Below are positions 52,507 to 60,637 of a DNA stretch of 64,000 nucleotides, in pieces. Location: assembly GCF_025147485.1 (NCBI RefSeq), contig NZ_CP102263.1, forward strand, positions 633,501 through 697,500. Reading direction: 5' to 3'. The notes beneath the pieces were generated by a model that saw only the letters and a list, made by a program, of their open reading frames with translations, did no database searches and was not told where the DNA came from. Within the stretch, counting starts at the first letter, position 1, and every line of letters begins with the position of its first letter. The position numbers and the translations under genes were made by a program. Source of the DNA: Bacteroides uniformis (lineage in GTDB: Bacteria > Bacteroidota > Bacteroidia > Bacteroidales > Bacteroidaceae).

Positions 52507-53931
52507 TCATTCATGCACATATAGATTCCAGCCCAAATAGTCCTCGATGGCTTCGTTCAGAATTTCCTTCACATCATTGCGAACCATAGCCACATGATGT
52601 TCAAAACCATTTTTACAAATATACTTCATCAGAGTCTGCAAGTTATTCACCTTGGTGACAGCTATGCATCCATCCATTCCATACGGGTCATCCGTGATTT
52701 CACCAGTACCCAAATAAGCCTTGATAGCGCCTTTTGTATCATCTGTGGAAATACGGAAGAATGTGAAATCACCTTTGGTCACTTTACCATATACGGCACC
52801 GAATGTATTGACCTTGCCCAGCGTACGTCCCAAAACGCCCAGTGTACCAAGCTTCAAGTCATTTCTGACAAACGATTTCGGGAAGTTACCGCAATGGGTA
52901 CATACACATTTGTTCCGGTCTTCTGCAAAATTGTTATTCCAGTCAAGCAATGCCGATTGACCTTGCGCTGCCAATGTCAAAGCATACATGGACACAGCGC
53001 CGGCAATATCTACCTCACAAGCGGCAGGAAGTAATTTTTCACCCAGCATACTCATTGTCACACATGCTGCACAACCATAATTTTGTTCCAAAGAGTCCCA
53101 ACACTGAACAGCAACAGCATCAATCTGATTGGCTTCGATCCAACGTTCTACAGCCACACCGAATTTTGCCTGAAGCACCAGCTTGTCACTATATTCCTTG
53201 GGAACTGCCGCATAGCACTTAATTTCTTCAAGCTTCTTCAGCAACTCCGCATCCGTATCCTCAATCTTACGGGCAGCACCGAGTATTTCAGAAAGGTCGA
53301 CCGGAACGACTGTAATGCCACTCTTCTGTAACAGTTTCTCACTTGCACGTACAGTCTGGAAACCAGCCGGACGAGCACCGATAGCACCGATACGTGCATG
53401 GCGCAAGCCATTGACTACACGACAGATACCAGCAAACTTATTGATATCCTTGGCCAGTAATTCGGAGTATATAGAATAGGTGTGTAGCGTGGTATCTGTA
53501 AAAGGTATGCCATATTGATACAGATTGTTACAAACAGAAATCTTACCGCAAAAAGCATCACGGCGGCTGTCCAGATCCACCTTGTCGTTCTCGTCGTCAC
53601 AAGCCTGTACCAAAACGGGGACATTCAAATCGGCCACGCTGATAGCATTGATGATTCCAATCTCAAAGCCAAAGTTGGGCAGGGAAACTATGATACCGTC
53701 AATGCGGTCACGATTCTGTCGGAACAGTTCCGCACACTTCAATCCGTCTTCGCGGGTTTCAATACTGCTACTGCCGGTAGGAGTAGCGTCTTCAGGTAAG
53801 ATCACATAATCATAGCCTTCGTCGGCAAGTGTTTTCAACAATTGTTTGCGAACATCTTTAGCCAATTCTGAATTAAAATAAGCACGAGTGCCGATAATTA
53901 TACCGAAACACATTCTTTCCTTGTTTTTCAT
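52507..53931 (-). CDS. L-fucose/L-arabinose isomerase-like sugar isomerase
   Basis: This 474-aa cytoplasmic enzyme is of the fucose-isomerase-like fold. Segments are GIIIGTRAYFNSELAKDVRK (10-29), IIVSLPNFGFEIGIIN (about 80-95), IGAIGARPAGFQTVRASEKL (about 177-196), and LLPAACEVDIAGAVSMYALT (about 299-318), in which Glu and Asp would bind the metal ion, with His in CTHCGNFP (about 344-351) as third ligand. It should interconvert an aldose and the 2-ketose. L-fucose would need an aldolase, which is absent; with the downstream kinase and split transketolase, D-apiose to apulose or another ketose-forming sugar fits better. It is co-transcribed with the kinase (38-bp gap). Confidence 0.85.
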   Translation of the reverse strand: MKNKERMCFGIIIGTRAYFNSELAKDVRKQLLKTLADEGYDYVILPEDATPTGSSSIETREDGLKCAELFRQNRDRIDGIIVSLPNFGFEIGIINAISVADLNVPVLVQACDDENDKVDLDSRRDAFCGKISVCNNLYQYGIPFTDTTLHTYSIYSELLAKDINKFAGICRVVNGLRHARIGAIGARPAGFQTVRASEKLLQKSGITVVPVDLSEILGAARKIEDTDAELLKKLEEIKCYAAVPKEYSDKLVLQAKFGVAVERWIEANQIDAVAVQCWDSLEQNYGCAACVTMSMLGEKLLPAACEVDIAGAVSMYALTLAAQGQSALLDWNNNFAEDRNKCVCTHCGNFPKSFVRNDLKLGTLGVLGRTLGKVNTFGAVYGKVTKGDFTFFRISTDDTKGAIKAYLGTGEITDDPYGMDGCIAVTKVNNLQTLMKYICKNGFEHHVAMVRNDVKEILNEAIEDYLGWNLYVHE

Positions 53932-53969
53932 TGTAGATAGTGGGTATTTAAATTATACTTTGAAAATAT

Positions 53970-55448
53970 TTATCTGATTAATTGGTTTACCGCTTTCAAC
54001 CAGCCTTCACACCATTTTTCTACCTGTGATAGGTTACTTTGCGGCTCTATGCGGTAGCGGCTCCGGCGTAATACGGACACCTGCTCAAAGCTCGTCCATA
54101 TCTTGCGAGCCATTCCGTTCATTACAACGGCTCCCAAGGCCGAAGCTTCTTCAACATCCGAACAATTGATCGGTACACGTAAGCAGTCGGCCTGGAACTG
54201 CATCAGGAATTTATTTTTTGTAGGTCCTCCATCGGCTCTGACTTCTTTCAGCTTTATACCTGCCTGACTGGTCATCGCTCTGACCAAATCATTCACTTGA
54301 TAGGCTATGGATTCAAGTGCTGCCCTGAGAACATGCGGTTTCCCGGTACCTAAGGTCATCCCTAAAATGGCAGCCTTTACATCCCCTTGCCACCAAGGAG
54401 CTCCCAACCCGGCAAAAGCCGGTACGACATACACACCTCCATTGTCTTTTACTGTAGCCGCCAACTCTTCCGCTTCGTCTGGCGAACTAATCATCTGCAA
54501 TCTCTGTTCTAGCCACTTGATGGTAGCACCAGTACAATGGATATTGCCTTCAAAAGCATAGAATATTTTTCCAAGTGCGGCAAAACCGATGGAAGTGACC
54601 AATCCACGGGGAGCAACGGCAGCTTTTTCACCAATATTCACCATCACTGATGAGCCGGTTCCATAAGTGACCTTGCCCAGCCCTTCTTCAAAGCACATCT
54701 GACCGGCCAGTGCACCGTGTGAATCCCCCAATACACCGGCTATGACAATAGGATTCTTAAATAATCCTCCCACCGTAGTTTCTCCAAAAACAGCATCACA
54801 TGGCAGTAATTCAGGCATCATAGTTTCGGGGATGGTAAATAGCTCCAGCAGGTCACTGTCCCATTGCATCGTATGAATATTAAACAAAAGAGTCCTGGAA
54901 GCATTGGTATAATCTGTCACATGGCGTTTACCATCAGTCAATTTCCAAATCAGCCACGTATCAATGGTTCCCATCAATAAGTCACCGTTATCAGCAGCCT
55001 GACGGGCTCCTTCCACATTGTCAAGTATCCACTTCACACCACTGGCTGAGAAATAAGGATCCAATAGCAAACCGCTTTTCGCCTGTACTATTTCGCTGTA
55101 CCCACTGGCTTTCAACTCATTACAGATATCAGCACCACGCATGCATTGCCATACCACAGCATTGCATATCGGTTTGCCCGTATGCTTATTCCATACAACC
55201 ACTGTTTCACGTTGATTGGTGATGGCCAACGAATACATATTGTCTGCCACTTCCTCCTTTATCAGTTCGGCTATACTTTTCTGTACATTCCGATAAATTT
55301 CTTCAGCATCATGCTCCACCCATCCGGATTTGGGATAATATTGTTCATGGGTGACATTGACGCGCCTCAGCATTTCACACCTCTCATTGAATAGCATGGC
55401 TTTGGTAGCCGAGGTGCTTTGGTCTATTGCAATTATCAGGTTTTCCAT
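53970..55448 (-). CDS. FGGY-family carbohydrate kinase (glycerol-kinase-like branch)
   Basis: This 492-aa cytoplasmic kinase starts LIIAIDQSTSATKAMLFNER (phosphate-1 loop, residues 4-23). It includes AITNQRETVVVWNKHTGKPI (about 75-94), GDSHGALAGQMCF (sugar-binding Asp, about 243-255), VTYGTGSSVMVNIG (phosphate-2, about 262-275), PAFAGLGAPWWQGDVKAAIL (about 325-344) and the C-terminal VRADGGPTKNKFLMQFQADC (about 403-422). It should phosphorylate the ketose made by the upstream isomerase. The absence of an aldolase and the split transketolase downstream suggest a terminal phosphate, such as apulose 4-phosphate. Glycerol is a formal alternative. Confidence 0.9.
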   Translation of the reverse strand: MENLIIAIDQSTSATKAMLFNERCEMLRRVNVTHEQYYPKSGWVEHDAEEIYRNVQKSIAELIKEEVADNMYSLAITNQRETVVVWNKHTGKPICNAVVWQCMRGADICNELKASGYSEIVQAKSGLLLDPYFSASGVKWILDNVEGARQAADNGDLLMGTIDTWLIWKLTDGKRHVTDYTNASRTLLFNIHTMQWDSDLLELFTIPETMMPELLPCDAVFGETTVGGLFKNPIVIAGVLGDSHGALAGQMCFEEGLGKVTYGTGSSVMVNIGEKAAVAPRGLVTSIGFAALGKIFYAFEGNIHCTGATIKWLEQRLQMISSPDEAEELAATVKDNGGVYVVPAFAGLGAPWWQGDVKAAILGMTLGTGKPHVLRAALESIAYQVNDLVRAMTSQAGIKLKEVRADGGPTKNKFLMQFQADCLRVPINCSDVEEASALGAVVMNGMARKIWTSFEQVSVLRRSRYRIEPQSNLSQVEKWCEGWLKAVNQLIR

Positions 55449-55496
55449 TTTAGGTATTATTAAAGGCTAATTGATTTCAAATTTATCGAATCGGAG

Positions 55497-56420
55497 TTAC
55501 TTAAGGAAGTCAAGGGCAGTTTTCACGATACCGGATGAGTCGAGTCCATAATGGGCAAAAATTTCCAGGGAGTTCCCATGCACCACATTCTCATCAGGGA
55601 TACCCAGGATTTTCACCGGTACGGGATGCTCGGATATGATTTCAGTCACCATCGCCCCAAGACCTCCATACTGGCTATGCTCCTCAACCGTGATGATTCG
55701 CCCGGTTTCGGAAGCGGCTTTCAAAACAGCTTCCTCATCACAAGGTTTAATAGAGGACATATCCAATACCCGGGCCGAAATACCATATTCGCGTAACTTC
55801 AAAGCCGCCTGACGTGTGTGGTATACGGTTTCACCGGTTCCGATAATAGTCAGATCTGTTCCGTCCAGCAACATGTTGGCCTTACCTATGGCAAAATCAA
55901 AATCATCATTTTCATAGACATCGGGAACTGCTGCACGACCTACACGTACATAAACCGGTTCGGGATAATCAACCAAAAGCTCAACCAGTTTTTTAGTCTG
56001 TCGGGCATCGCAAGGTAACACGATATTCATTCCGGGAAAAGTACGCAGCACGGCAATGTCGTGTAAGCTATGATGGGTAGCCCCCAAAGCTCCGTAAGCT
56101 ACTCCTCCACTTACTCCCAATATTTTTACGTTGTTCTGGCTATAAGCCAAGTCCACCTTTACCTGTTCCAAGCTACGAGCCACATAAAAACAAGCCGGAC
56201 CACATACAAACACTTTCTTTCCGCTATGAGCCAACCCGGCTGAAATACCCACAGCATCCTGCTCCGCAATACCACACTCCACGAATTGCTGCGGCAATTC
56301 TTTGGCAAAATCATTTAACGTCACCGAGCCACGGGCATCCGTCGTCACAGCAATGATGTCCTTGTCCATCCGAGCCAATGACAACAAAGTGTCGGTGAAA
56401 CTTTTTCTGCAAGCTATCAT
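55497..56420 (-). CDS. Transketolase, C-terminal subunit (pyrimidine and C-terminal domains)
   Basis: This is a 307-aa half-transketolase. The pyrimidine-binding domain contains QQFVECGIAEQDAVGISAGL (about 45-64; Glu of IAEQ activates thiamine), AYGALGATHHSLHDIAVLRT (about 107-126) and PVYVRVGRAAVP. The C-terminal domain (about 190-300) contains TIIGTGETVYHT and TVEEHSQYGGLGAMVTEI. It overlaps the transcript of the N-terminal subunit with a 1-bp gap. Two-subunit transketolases are known in specialised sugar routes such as the apulose-4-phosphate and sulfofructose pathways, and a ribose-type housekeeping transketolase would normally be single-chain. Confidence 0.92.
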   Translation of the reverse strand: MIACRKSFTDTLLSLARMDKDIIAVTTDARGSVTLNDFAKELPQQFVECGIAEQDAVGISAGLAHSGKKVFVCGPACFYVARSLEQVKVDLAYSQNNVKILGVSGGVAYGALGATHHSLHDIAVLRTFPGMNIVLPCDARQTKKLVELLVDYPEPVYVRVGRAAVPDVYENDDFDFAIGKANMLLDGTDLTIIGTGETVYHTRQAALKLREYGISARVLDMSSIKPCDEEAVLKAASETGRIITVEEHSQYGGLGAMVTEIISEHPVPVKILGIPDENVVHGNSLEIFAHYGLDSSGIVKTALDFLK

Positions 56421-56421
56421 A

Positions 56422-57255
56422 TCAATTATATTCTAAATCCTTAATTCTTTCTGATATTTCTTGAATGGCCTGTTCATACTGTTCGTTACTCGGAACCCCA
56501 TGATGCCATTTAGCTACCCCTTCCATGAAAGATACTCCTTTCCCTTTTGTCGTATGAGCCACCAGCAAATGAGGGTGACGGTTTGCATAATCAATGGAAC
56601 GGAAAGTCCGGATAATATCTTCCATGTCGTCACCATTCATATCCTTTACCTCCCAGCCGAATGCCGTCCAGCGATCATGGATATCATCAATTCCCATCAC
56701 ATCTTCCGTATTTCCGCTAATCTGCAAATGATTACGGTCTATTATAGCCACCAAATTATCTAATCTATACTGCCGGGCAGCCATTGCTGCTTCGTAGATG
56801 GAACCTTCACCCTGTTCACCATCCCCCATCAACACATAGGTTTTATAATCCCTGTTGTCCATTTTGGCAGCTATCGCTATACCTACCCCAACAGACAAAC
56901 CATGTCCCAAGGCTCCGGTATTCACTTCAATACCCGGAACTCCGATAGTGGGATGTCCCGAAAGGATAGAGCCATATTGTCCCAATGTATCCAAAATGCC
57001 TTCTGTTATAAACCCTTTGGATTCCAGCGTCACATACAAAGCCTCCACACAATGCCCCTTGCTCAAAATGAAACGGTCACGCAAATCATCTTTAGGACTG
57101 TCCGCATTCACATTCATCACATCAAAGTAAAGAGCCGTAAGAACATTGAGGCAAGACAAATCTCCGCCGATATGACCGGCTTTTGCCTTATAGATAATTT
57201 CAATTAATCTTTTTCGATTCCTTTCTGATTGAAGAGTCAATTCTTTTGTTTTCAT
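56422..57255 (-). CDS. Transketolase, N-terminal subunit (TPP-binding)
   Basis: This 277-aa half-transketolase is the first gene of the minus-strand operon. GHIGGDLSCLNVLTALYF (about 29-46), DRFILSKGHCVEALYV (about 65-80), GALGHGLSVGVGIAIAAKMD (about 115-134) and MGDGEQGEGSIYEAAMAARQ (about 143-162) are the phosphate- and Mg/TPP-binding segments, with DRNHLQISG supplying the Asn after GDG. It needs the pyrimidine domain of the adjacent gene to work as a heterodimer pair. The 254-bp upstream region carries DeoR-like operator words, suggesting that the operon is de-repressed by its sugar phosphate. Confidence 0.92.
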   Translation of the reverse strand: MKTKELTLQSERNRKRLIEIIYKAKAGHIGGDLSCLNVLTALYFDVMNVNADSPKDDLRDRFILSKGHCVEALYVTLESKGFITEGILDTLGQYGSILSGHPTIGVPGIEVNTGALGHGLSVGVGIAIAAKMDNRDYKTYVLMGDGEQGEGSIYEAAMAARQYRLDNLVAIIDRNHLQISGNTEDVMGIDDIHDRWTAFGWEVKDMNGDDMEDIIRTFRSIDYANRHPHLLVAHTTKGKGVSFMEGVAKWHHGVPSNEQYEQAIQEISERIKDLEYN

Positions 57256-57302
57256 AGCTTATTTGCTTTCATTTCTTTGCAAAGAAAACAAATAAAAACC
57301 AC

Positions 57303-57327
57303 AAAACGAAAGAAAACGAAAGTTTTC
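57303..57327. promoter_or_regulatory. Candidate DeoR-family operator
   Basis: AAAACGAAAG occurs twice in tandem (57303-57312 and 57313-57322), and GAAAAC-GAAA-GTTTTC (57312-57327) is a perfect inverted repeat. Read on the other strand it gives CTTTCGTTTTCTTTCG, close to the TTTCGTTTT-type direct repeats known for DeoR-family repressors such as AgaR. It lies 48-72 bp before the transketolase start, and a DeoR-family gene is encoded 0.8 kb away. Confidence 0.6.
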
Positions 57328-57360
57328 CATTATTTATTAACATGTTTTATAATTAGACCA

Positions 57361-57376
57361 GGGCGAAAAACGAAAC
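57361..57376. promoter_or_regulatory. Second CGAAA-rich half-site
   Basis: GGGCGAAAAACGAAAC repeats the CGAAA core at a spacing of 7 bp, similar to the larger operator at 57303. It is between the two divergent units and may serve as an additional repressor site. Confidence 0.4.
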
Positions 57377-57479
57377 AAATAAATAAAAAAGAGAAAGGAA
57401 CTACAGTGCAAAAGATAATATATAGAATAAAAAAGAAGAAAAACAGCAAGAATAGACTTTCATTTGACTTTTTCTGACT

Positions 57480-57487
57480 ACCTTTGC
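57480..57487 (+). promoter_or_regulatory. -7 box before ribB and the DeoR-type gene
   Basis: TACCTTTG within the 254-bp divergent region fits TAnnTTTG and lies 22 bp before the ribB start. A -33 TTTG at the usual distance is not clear. Confidence 0.5.
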
Positions 57488-57509
57488 GGAAAAATTAAAT
57501 GATTATACA

Positions 57510-58124
57510 ATGCTCAATACTGTAGACGAAGGAATAGAAGCGGTTCGACAAGGGAAAATAGTGATAGTTGTCGATGATGAAAATAGAGAAAACGAAGGCG
57601 ATTTTATTGTATCCGGTGAAAAAATAACTCCTGACATTGTTAACTTCATGATTACACACGGAAGAGGGCTTCTTTGTGTACCGCTACCGCGTTCACGTTG
57701 CAAAGAACTCCAACTGCCCCCAATGTCGGAAGACAACACTTCCCTTTTAGGCACGCCGTTCACCATGTCCGTCGATCTGAAGGGCTATGGCTGCACAACG
57801 GGAGTTTCCGCCTATGACCGCTCCGCTACCATACGTGCTTTGGTTACCGGTAATATAAAGCCCTCGGAACTGGCACGTCCCGGACACATTTTCCCCCTTT
57901 ACGGACATGAGGACGGAGTATTGGGACGTGACGGACATACAGAAGCATTACTCGACCTGACAAGAATGGCAGGATTGACACCCGGCGGCGCTCTCATTGA
58001 AATACTGAACCAGGATGGGACAATGGCCCGCTTGCCACAACTACTTGAAATGGCAAAAAAGTTCCGACTGAAGATTATAGCGATCAAAGATATACAGGAT
58101 TATCGTAGAAACAACAATATATAA
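57510..58124 (+). CDS. ribB: Stand-alone 3,4-dihydroxy-2-butanone 4-phosphate synthase
   Basis: This 204-aa cytoplasmic enzyme is of the RibB type without the GTP cyclohydrolase II part that Bacteroides RibBA proteins usually carry. Active-site segments are intact: [20 protein letters not shown] (18-37; acidic metal-binding loop), [39 protein letters not shown], and [15 protein letters not shown] with [13 protein letters not shown]. It converts ribulose 5-phosphate to 3,4-dihydroxy-2-butanone 4-phosphate and formate for riboflavin. Its place 7 bp before a DeoR-family regulator, and opposite a ketose kinase/transketolase operon, suggests that pentose phosphate level and flavin synthesis are linked; it could also act on another ketose phosphate. 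Confidence 0.9.
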   Translation: MLNTVDEGIEAVRQGKIVIVVDDENRENEGDFIVSGEKITPDIVNFMITHGRGLLCVPLPRSRCKELQLPPMSEDNTSLLGTPFTMSVDLKGYGCTTGVSAYDRSATIRALVTGNIKPSELARPGHIFPLYGHEDGVLGRDGHTEALLDLTRMAGLTPGGALIEILNQDGTMARLPQLLEMAKKFRLKIIAIKDIQDYRRNNNI

Positions 58125-58131
58125 AGTAGAT

Positions 58132-58893
58132 ATGGCACTAAACCAAAGAAGAGTCAAGATTCTGGACCTTATCCGCGAAGACGGGCATGCAAAAGTTCAA
58201 GAATTAAGCAGGATTTTCAATGTAACGGATGTAACAATCAGACAAGACCTGGAAGCCCTTGAAAAATTAGGGTATATCCAAAGAGAACACGGCGGAGCCT
58301 TCCTGAAGGATGTGGGCTCATTTGCAAAAACCGGAAAGGTTTTCAATCAGACCCATATTGAGGAAAAAAGAGAAATAGCCCAAAAAGCAGCGTCGTTTAT
58401 CAGTGAAGGTGAATGTATCATTCTCGACTCCGGTTCTACTACCACAGAAATAGCCAAACTACTTACACAATACAAAGAGCTGACCGTCATTACCAATGCT
58501 CTGAACATAGCACTTATATTGGGCGAAAATCCAGGCATCAACCTCATTGTGACAGGAGGAGAATTCAAAGCACCCACCCTTTCATTGACAGGAAAGATGG
58601 CAGCCGATTCACTCAAAGGTTTCCATGCCAACAAACTATTCCTTGCCACAGCAGGAATATCCCCAGACATGAGTCTGACCTATCCGAGCCTCAGCGATCT
58701 GATGGTTAAATCGGCCATGATAAAAGCCGCCGAGGAAGTCATTCTGGTAGCTGATTCCTCCAAGATAGGAATTAGTGCATTTGCCAGTTTAGGTTCAATA
58801 TCTATGGTAAATTCTTTCATCACAGACAGCAATATCTCGGAAGAGAATATCGAAAAGATGAAAGAAAAGAACATAAACCTTCTAATTGGATAA
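58132..58893 (+). CDS. DeoR-family transcriptional repressor
   Basis: This 253-aa protein has an N-terminal winged helix (RRVKILDLIREDGHAKVQEL, 6-25; FNVTDVTIRQDLEALEKLGY with the recognition helix, about 29-48; REHGGA). The sugar-phosphate-sensing domain carries LDSGSTTTEIAKLL (about 100-113), NALNIALIL, ATAGIS and VADSSKIG, the typical DeoR C-terminal segments. It probably represses the divergent transketolase/SusCD operon, and its own unit with ribB, by binding CGAAA/TTTCG words in the 254-bp region, and responds to a phosphorylated sugar from the pathway. Confidence 0.9.
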   Translation: MALNQRRVKILDLIREDGHAKVQELSRIFNVTDVTIRQDLEALEKLGYIQREHGGAFLKDVGSFAKTGKVFNQTHIEEKREIAQKAASFISEGECIILDSGSTTTEIAKLLTQYKELTVITNALNIALILGENPGINLIVTGGEFKAPTLSLTGKMAADSLKGFHANKLFLATAGISPDMSLTYPSLSDLMVKSAMIKAAEEVILVADSSKIGISAFASLGSISMVNSFITDSNISEENIEKMKEKNINLLIG

Positions 58894-58972
58894 CTTAAAA
58901 GATTACCCCTTCCAGAAGATATTGAACAGACAATATAGTAACGATTGGAATAAGGAACAATTAGAAGTAAAA

Positions 58973-60499
58973 CTATAAAACATGTTTTTTAGCCAGCCGA
59001 TACGCTTCCCCGACCACTTCCTTCGGATAACCGCACATCTCGATAATCCGGATGGCATTACGTTCCGTCGCCGGTCCCGGTTTCAGCTTATAATCAAAAG
59101 ACAAGGTATTGTCGGCAACACATTCACAAAAATGAAACGATTCATATTCGTTCTCAAGTAAGGAAGCCAGTTCAACGTCGTGAGTGGAAGCAAACACGAT
59201 ACTGTTCTTGTGTGCCAAAGCAGATAGCACAGCTTTGGCTATAGCTATCCGTTCCACCGTGTTCGTCCCTTTGAACAACTCATCCAGCAGGAAAAGCTGC
59301 CTACGTCCCTTTCCGACCTCCAGCATCTCTCGAACAATCTGTACCTCCTGCAGAAAGAAACTTTTTCCTTCCATCAGACTATCCTCCAGATGGATAGCAG
59401 AAAACAATGCGGTATCCATGGGAAAACGAAAACTGCGGGCGAAACAAGTATGGAACACTTGTGCGGAAAGCAGGTTAAGTCCGATAGCACGGATAAAGGT
59501 TGTCTTACCAGACATATTGGAGCCGGTAACAAGGACAGAACTGCCACAAAGCGTAATGTCATTGGGGATACAATGCTCTATAAGCGGATGATAAAGGCCC
59601 TCTGCATGAAGCGTTTCACCCTCGTCACAAGCTTCCGGAAGAGTATAATAGGGCAGCCCATCCCGAAGCTCGGAAACAGAGCAAAGCGCATCCACCAATC
59701 CAAAATAGCGGAAAACCTCTTCAATCTGTTCTTGCCTGCCCTGCAATAGAAAGAAAGCCTTGGAAACCGGAATAACCTCCCGCAGGAAAAACACATTCAC
59801 CATCTCGATGAAGAAATAAGCAAGAATGGCGATGTCGCTCTCCAGCTTGATACTGAAACGGAAAGTGGAAAGTTGCTTTCGTAACGGACGCAGCGCCTGC
59901 AAAGTCTTTTGGATATCCCGATGCACCGATACACACAACGGAATCTGTGCCAGCCTCTCCGCTTGCCTGAGCAGCAGCCATAACTGAGGGATGGAAAAGA
60001 AATAGCCCTGAATCCGTGCCTTGCTGCGATAGTGCAATACCATGTTCACCAATACCGATATACACAATAACCCCAGAACGTAAAGCGAAGATGTAACATA
60101 AACCATCCCTGACAAAACAAAAGGCACGAACTGCAATATACTTAGCAAACGGTAAAAGCGGCGGGAATATATGGGATGGGAAATGGAAAACAACGATGCA
60201 ATGGCGCAAGCATCCGGCGTATCCAGTTTCTGCAACTCCGACCGGATTTCTGCACGCAACTCCTTGTCGGCAGAGAGTTCGCGAATCACTTCCTCCTGTT
60301 CCGAAATCTCCGAAAGGCGGTTGTAATGCAACAAGTCGTAGAGGTACTGTCGGCCCACACAAGAAGAGGTACGGTCGGCCCATTCGAAAAAGTCATCCAG
60401 ATTGAGGTCGTCCCAGGTTTTCTGTGACACCAAATGTTCTTTCTCCTTCACCGACCGGTACTCGTGGTATAGCGATATATCCGAAAATGACTGTCCCAT
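58973..60499 (-). CDS. MutS-like ATPase with transmembrane segments, no mismatch-recognition domain
   Basis: This 508-aa protein starts MGQSFSDISLYHEYRSVKEK; the -7 box at 60524-60531 makes this ATG preferable to the one at 60526. Residues about 300-505 are a MutS ATPase domain: Walker A TGSNMSGKTTFIRAIGLN (about 328-345), Walker B RRQLFLLDELFKGTNTVERI, and a FASTHDVEL switch. The N-terminal mismatch-binding and connector domains are absent, and two hydrophobic helices at about 123-168 suggest membrane association. Similar MutS-related proteins are widespread in Bacteroidetes and their role is unknown. It is not an obvious part of the operons beside it. Confidence 0.88.
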   Translation of the reverse strand: MGQSFSDISLYHEYRSVKEKEHLVSQKTWDDLNLDDFFEWADRTSSCVGRQYLYDLLHYNRLSEISEQEEVIRELSADKELRAEIRSELQKLDTPDACAIASLFSISHPIYSRRFYRLLSILQFVPFVLSGMVYVTSSLYVLGLLCISVLVNMVLHYRSKARIQGYFFSIPQLWLLLRQAERLAQIPLCVSVHRDIQKTLQALRPLRKQLSTFRFSIKLESDIAILAYFFIEMVNVFFLREVIPVSKAFFLLQGRQEQIEEVFRYFGLVDALCSVSELRDGLPYYTLPEACDEGETLHAEGLYHPLIEHCIPNDITLCGSSVLVTGSNMSGKTTFIRAIGLNLLSAQVFHTCFARSFRFPMDTALFSAIHLEDSLMEGKSFFLQEVQIVREMLEVGKGRRQLFLLDELFKGTNTVERIAIAKAVLSALAHKNSIVFASTHDVELASLLENEYESFHFCECVADNTLSFDYKLKPGPATERNAIRIIEMCGYPKEVVGEAYRLAKKHVL

Positions 60500-60523
60500 C
60501 AAAGAATTATTTAGAATGATGCA

Positions 60524-60531
60524 CAAAAATA
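60524..60531 (-). promoter_or_regulatory. -7 box before the MutS-like gene
   Basis: TATTTTTG on the minus strand fits TAnnTTTG. Transcription would start near 60517, so the start codon at 60499 is used rather than the in-frame ATG at 60526. Confidence 0.4.
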
Positions 60532-60560
60532 ATGAAAAGCTTGCATTCTATCTAATTTCC

Positions 60561-60591
60561 TTGCAGCTTTCCCTATATTGTGTTTACTTTG
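60561..60591 (+). promoter_or_regulatory. Candidate promoter of the GH43 gene
   Basis: TTG (60561-60563) and TTACTTTG (60584-60591, one mismatch to TAnnTTTG) are spaced by 20 bp and lie 46 bp before the start at 60638, consistent with that start rather than the upstream in-frame ATG at 60578. Confidence 0.4.
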
Positions 60592-60637
60592 CAGATACAA
60601 ACACTTTTCGTTACTTCAACATTTAAATTCTAACAAG

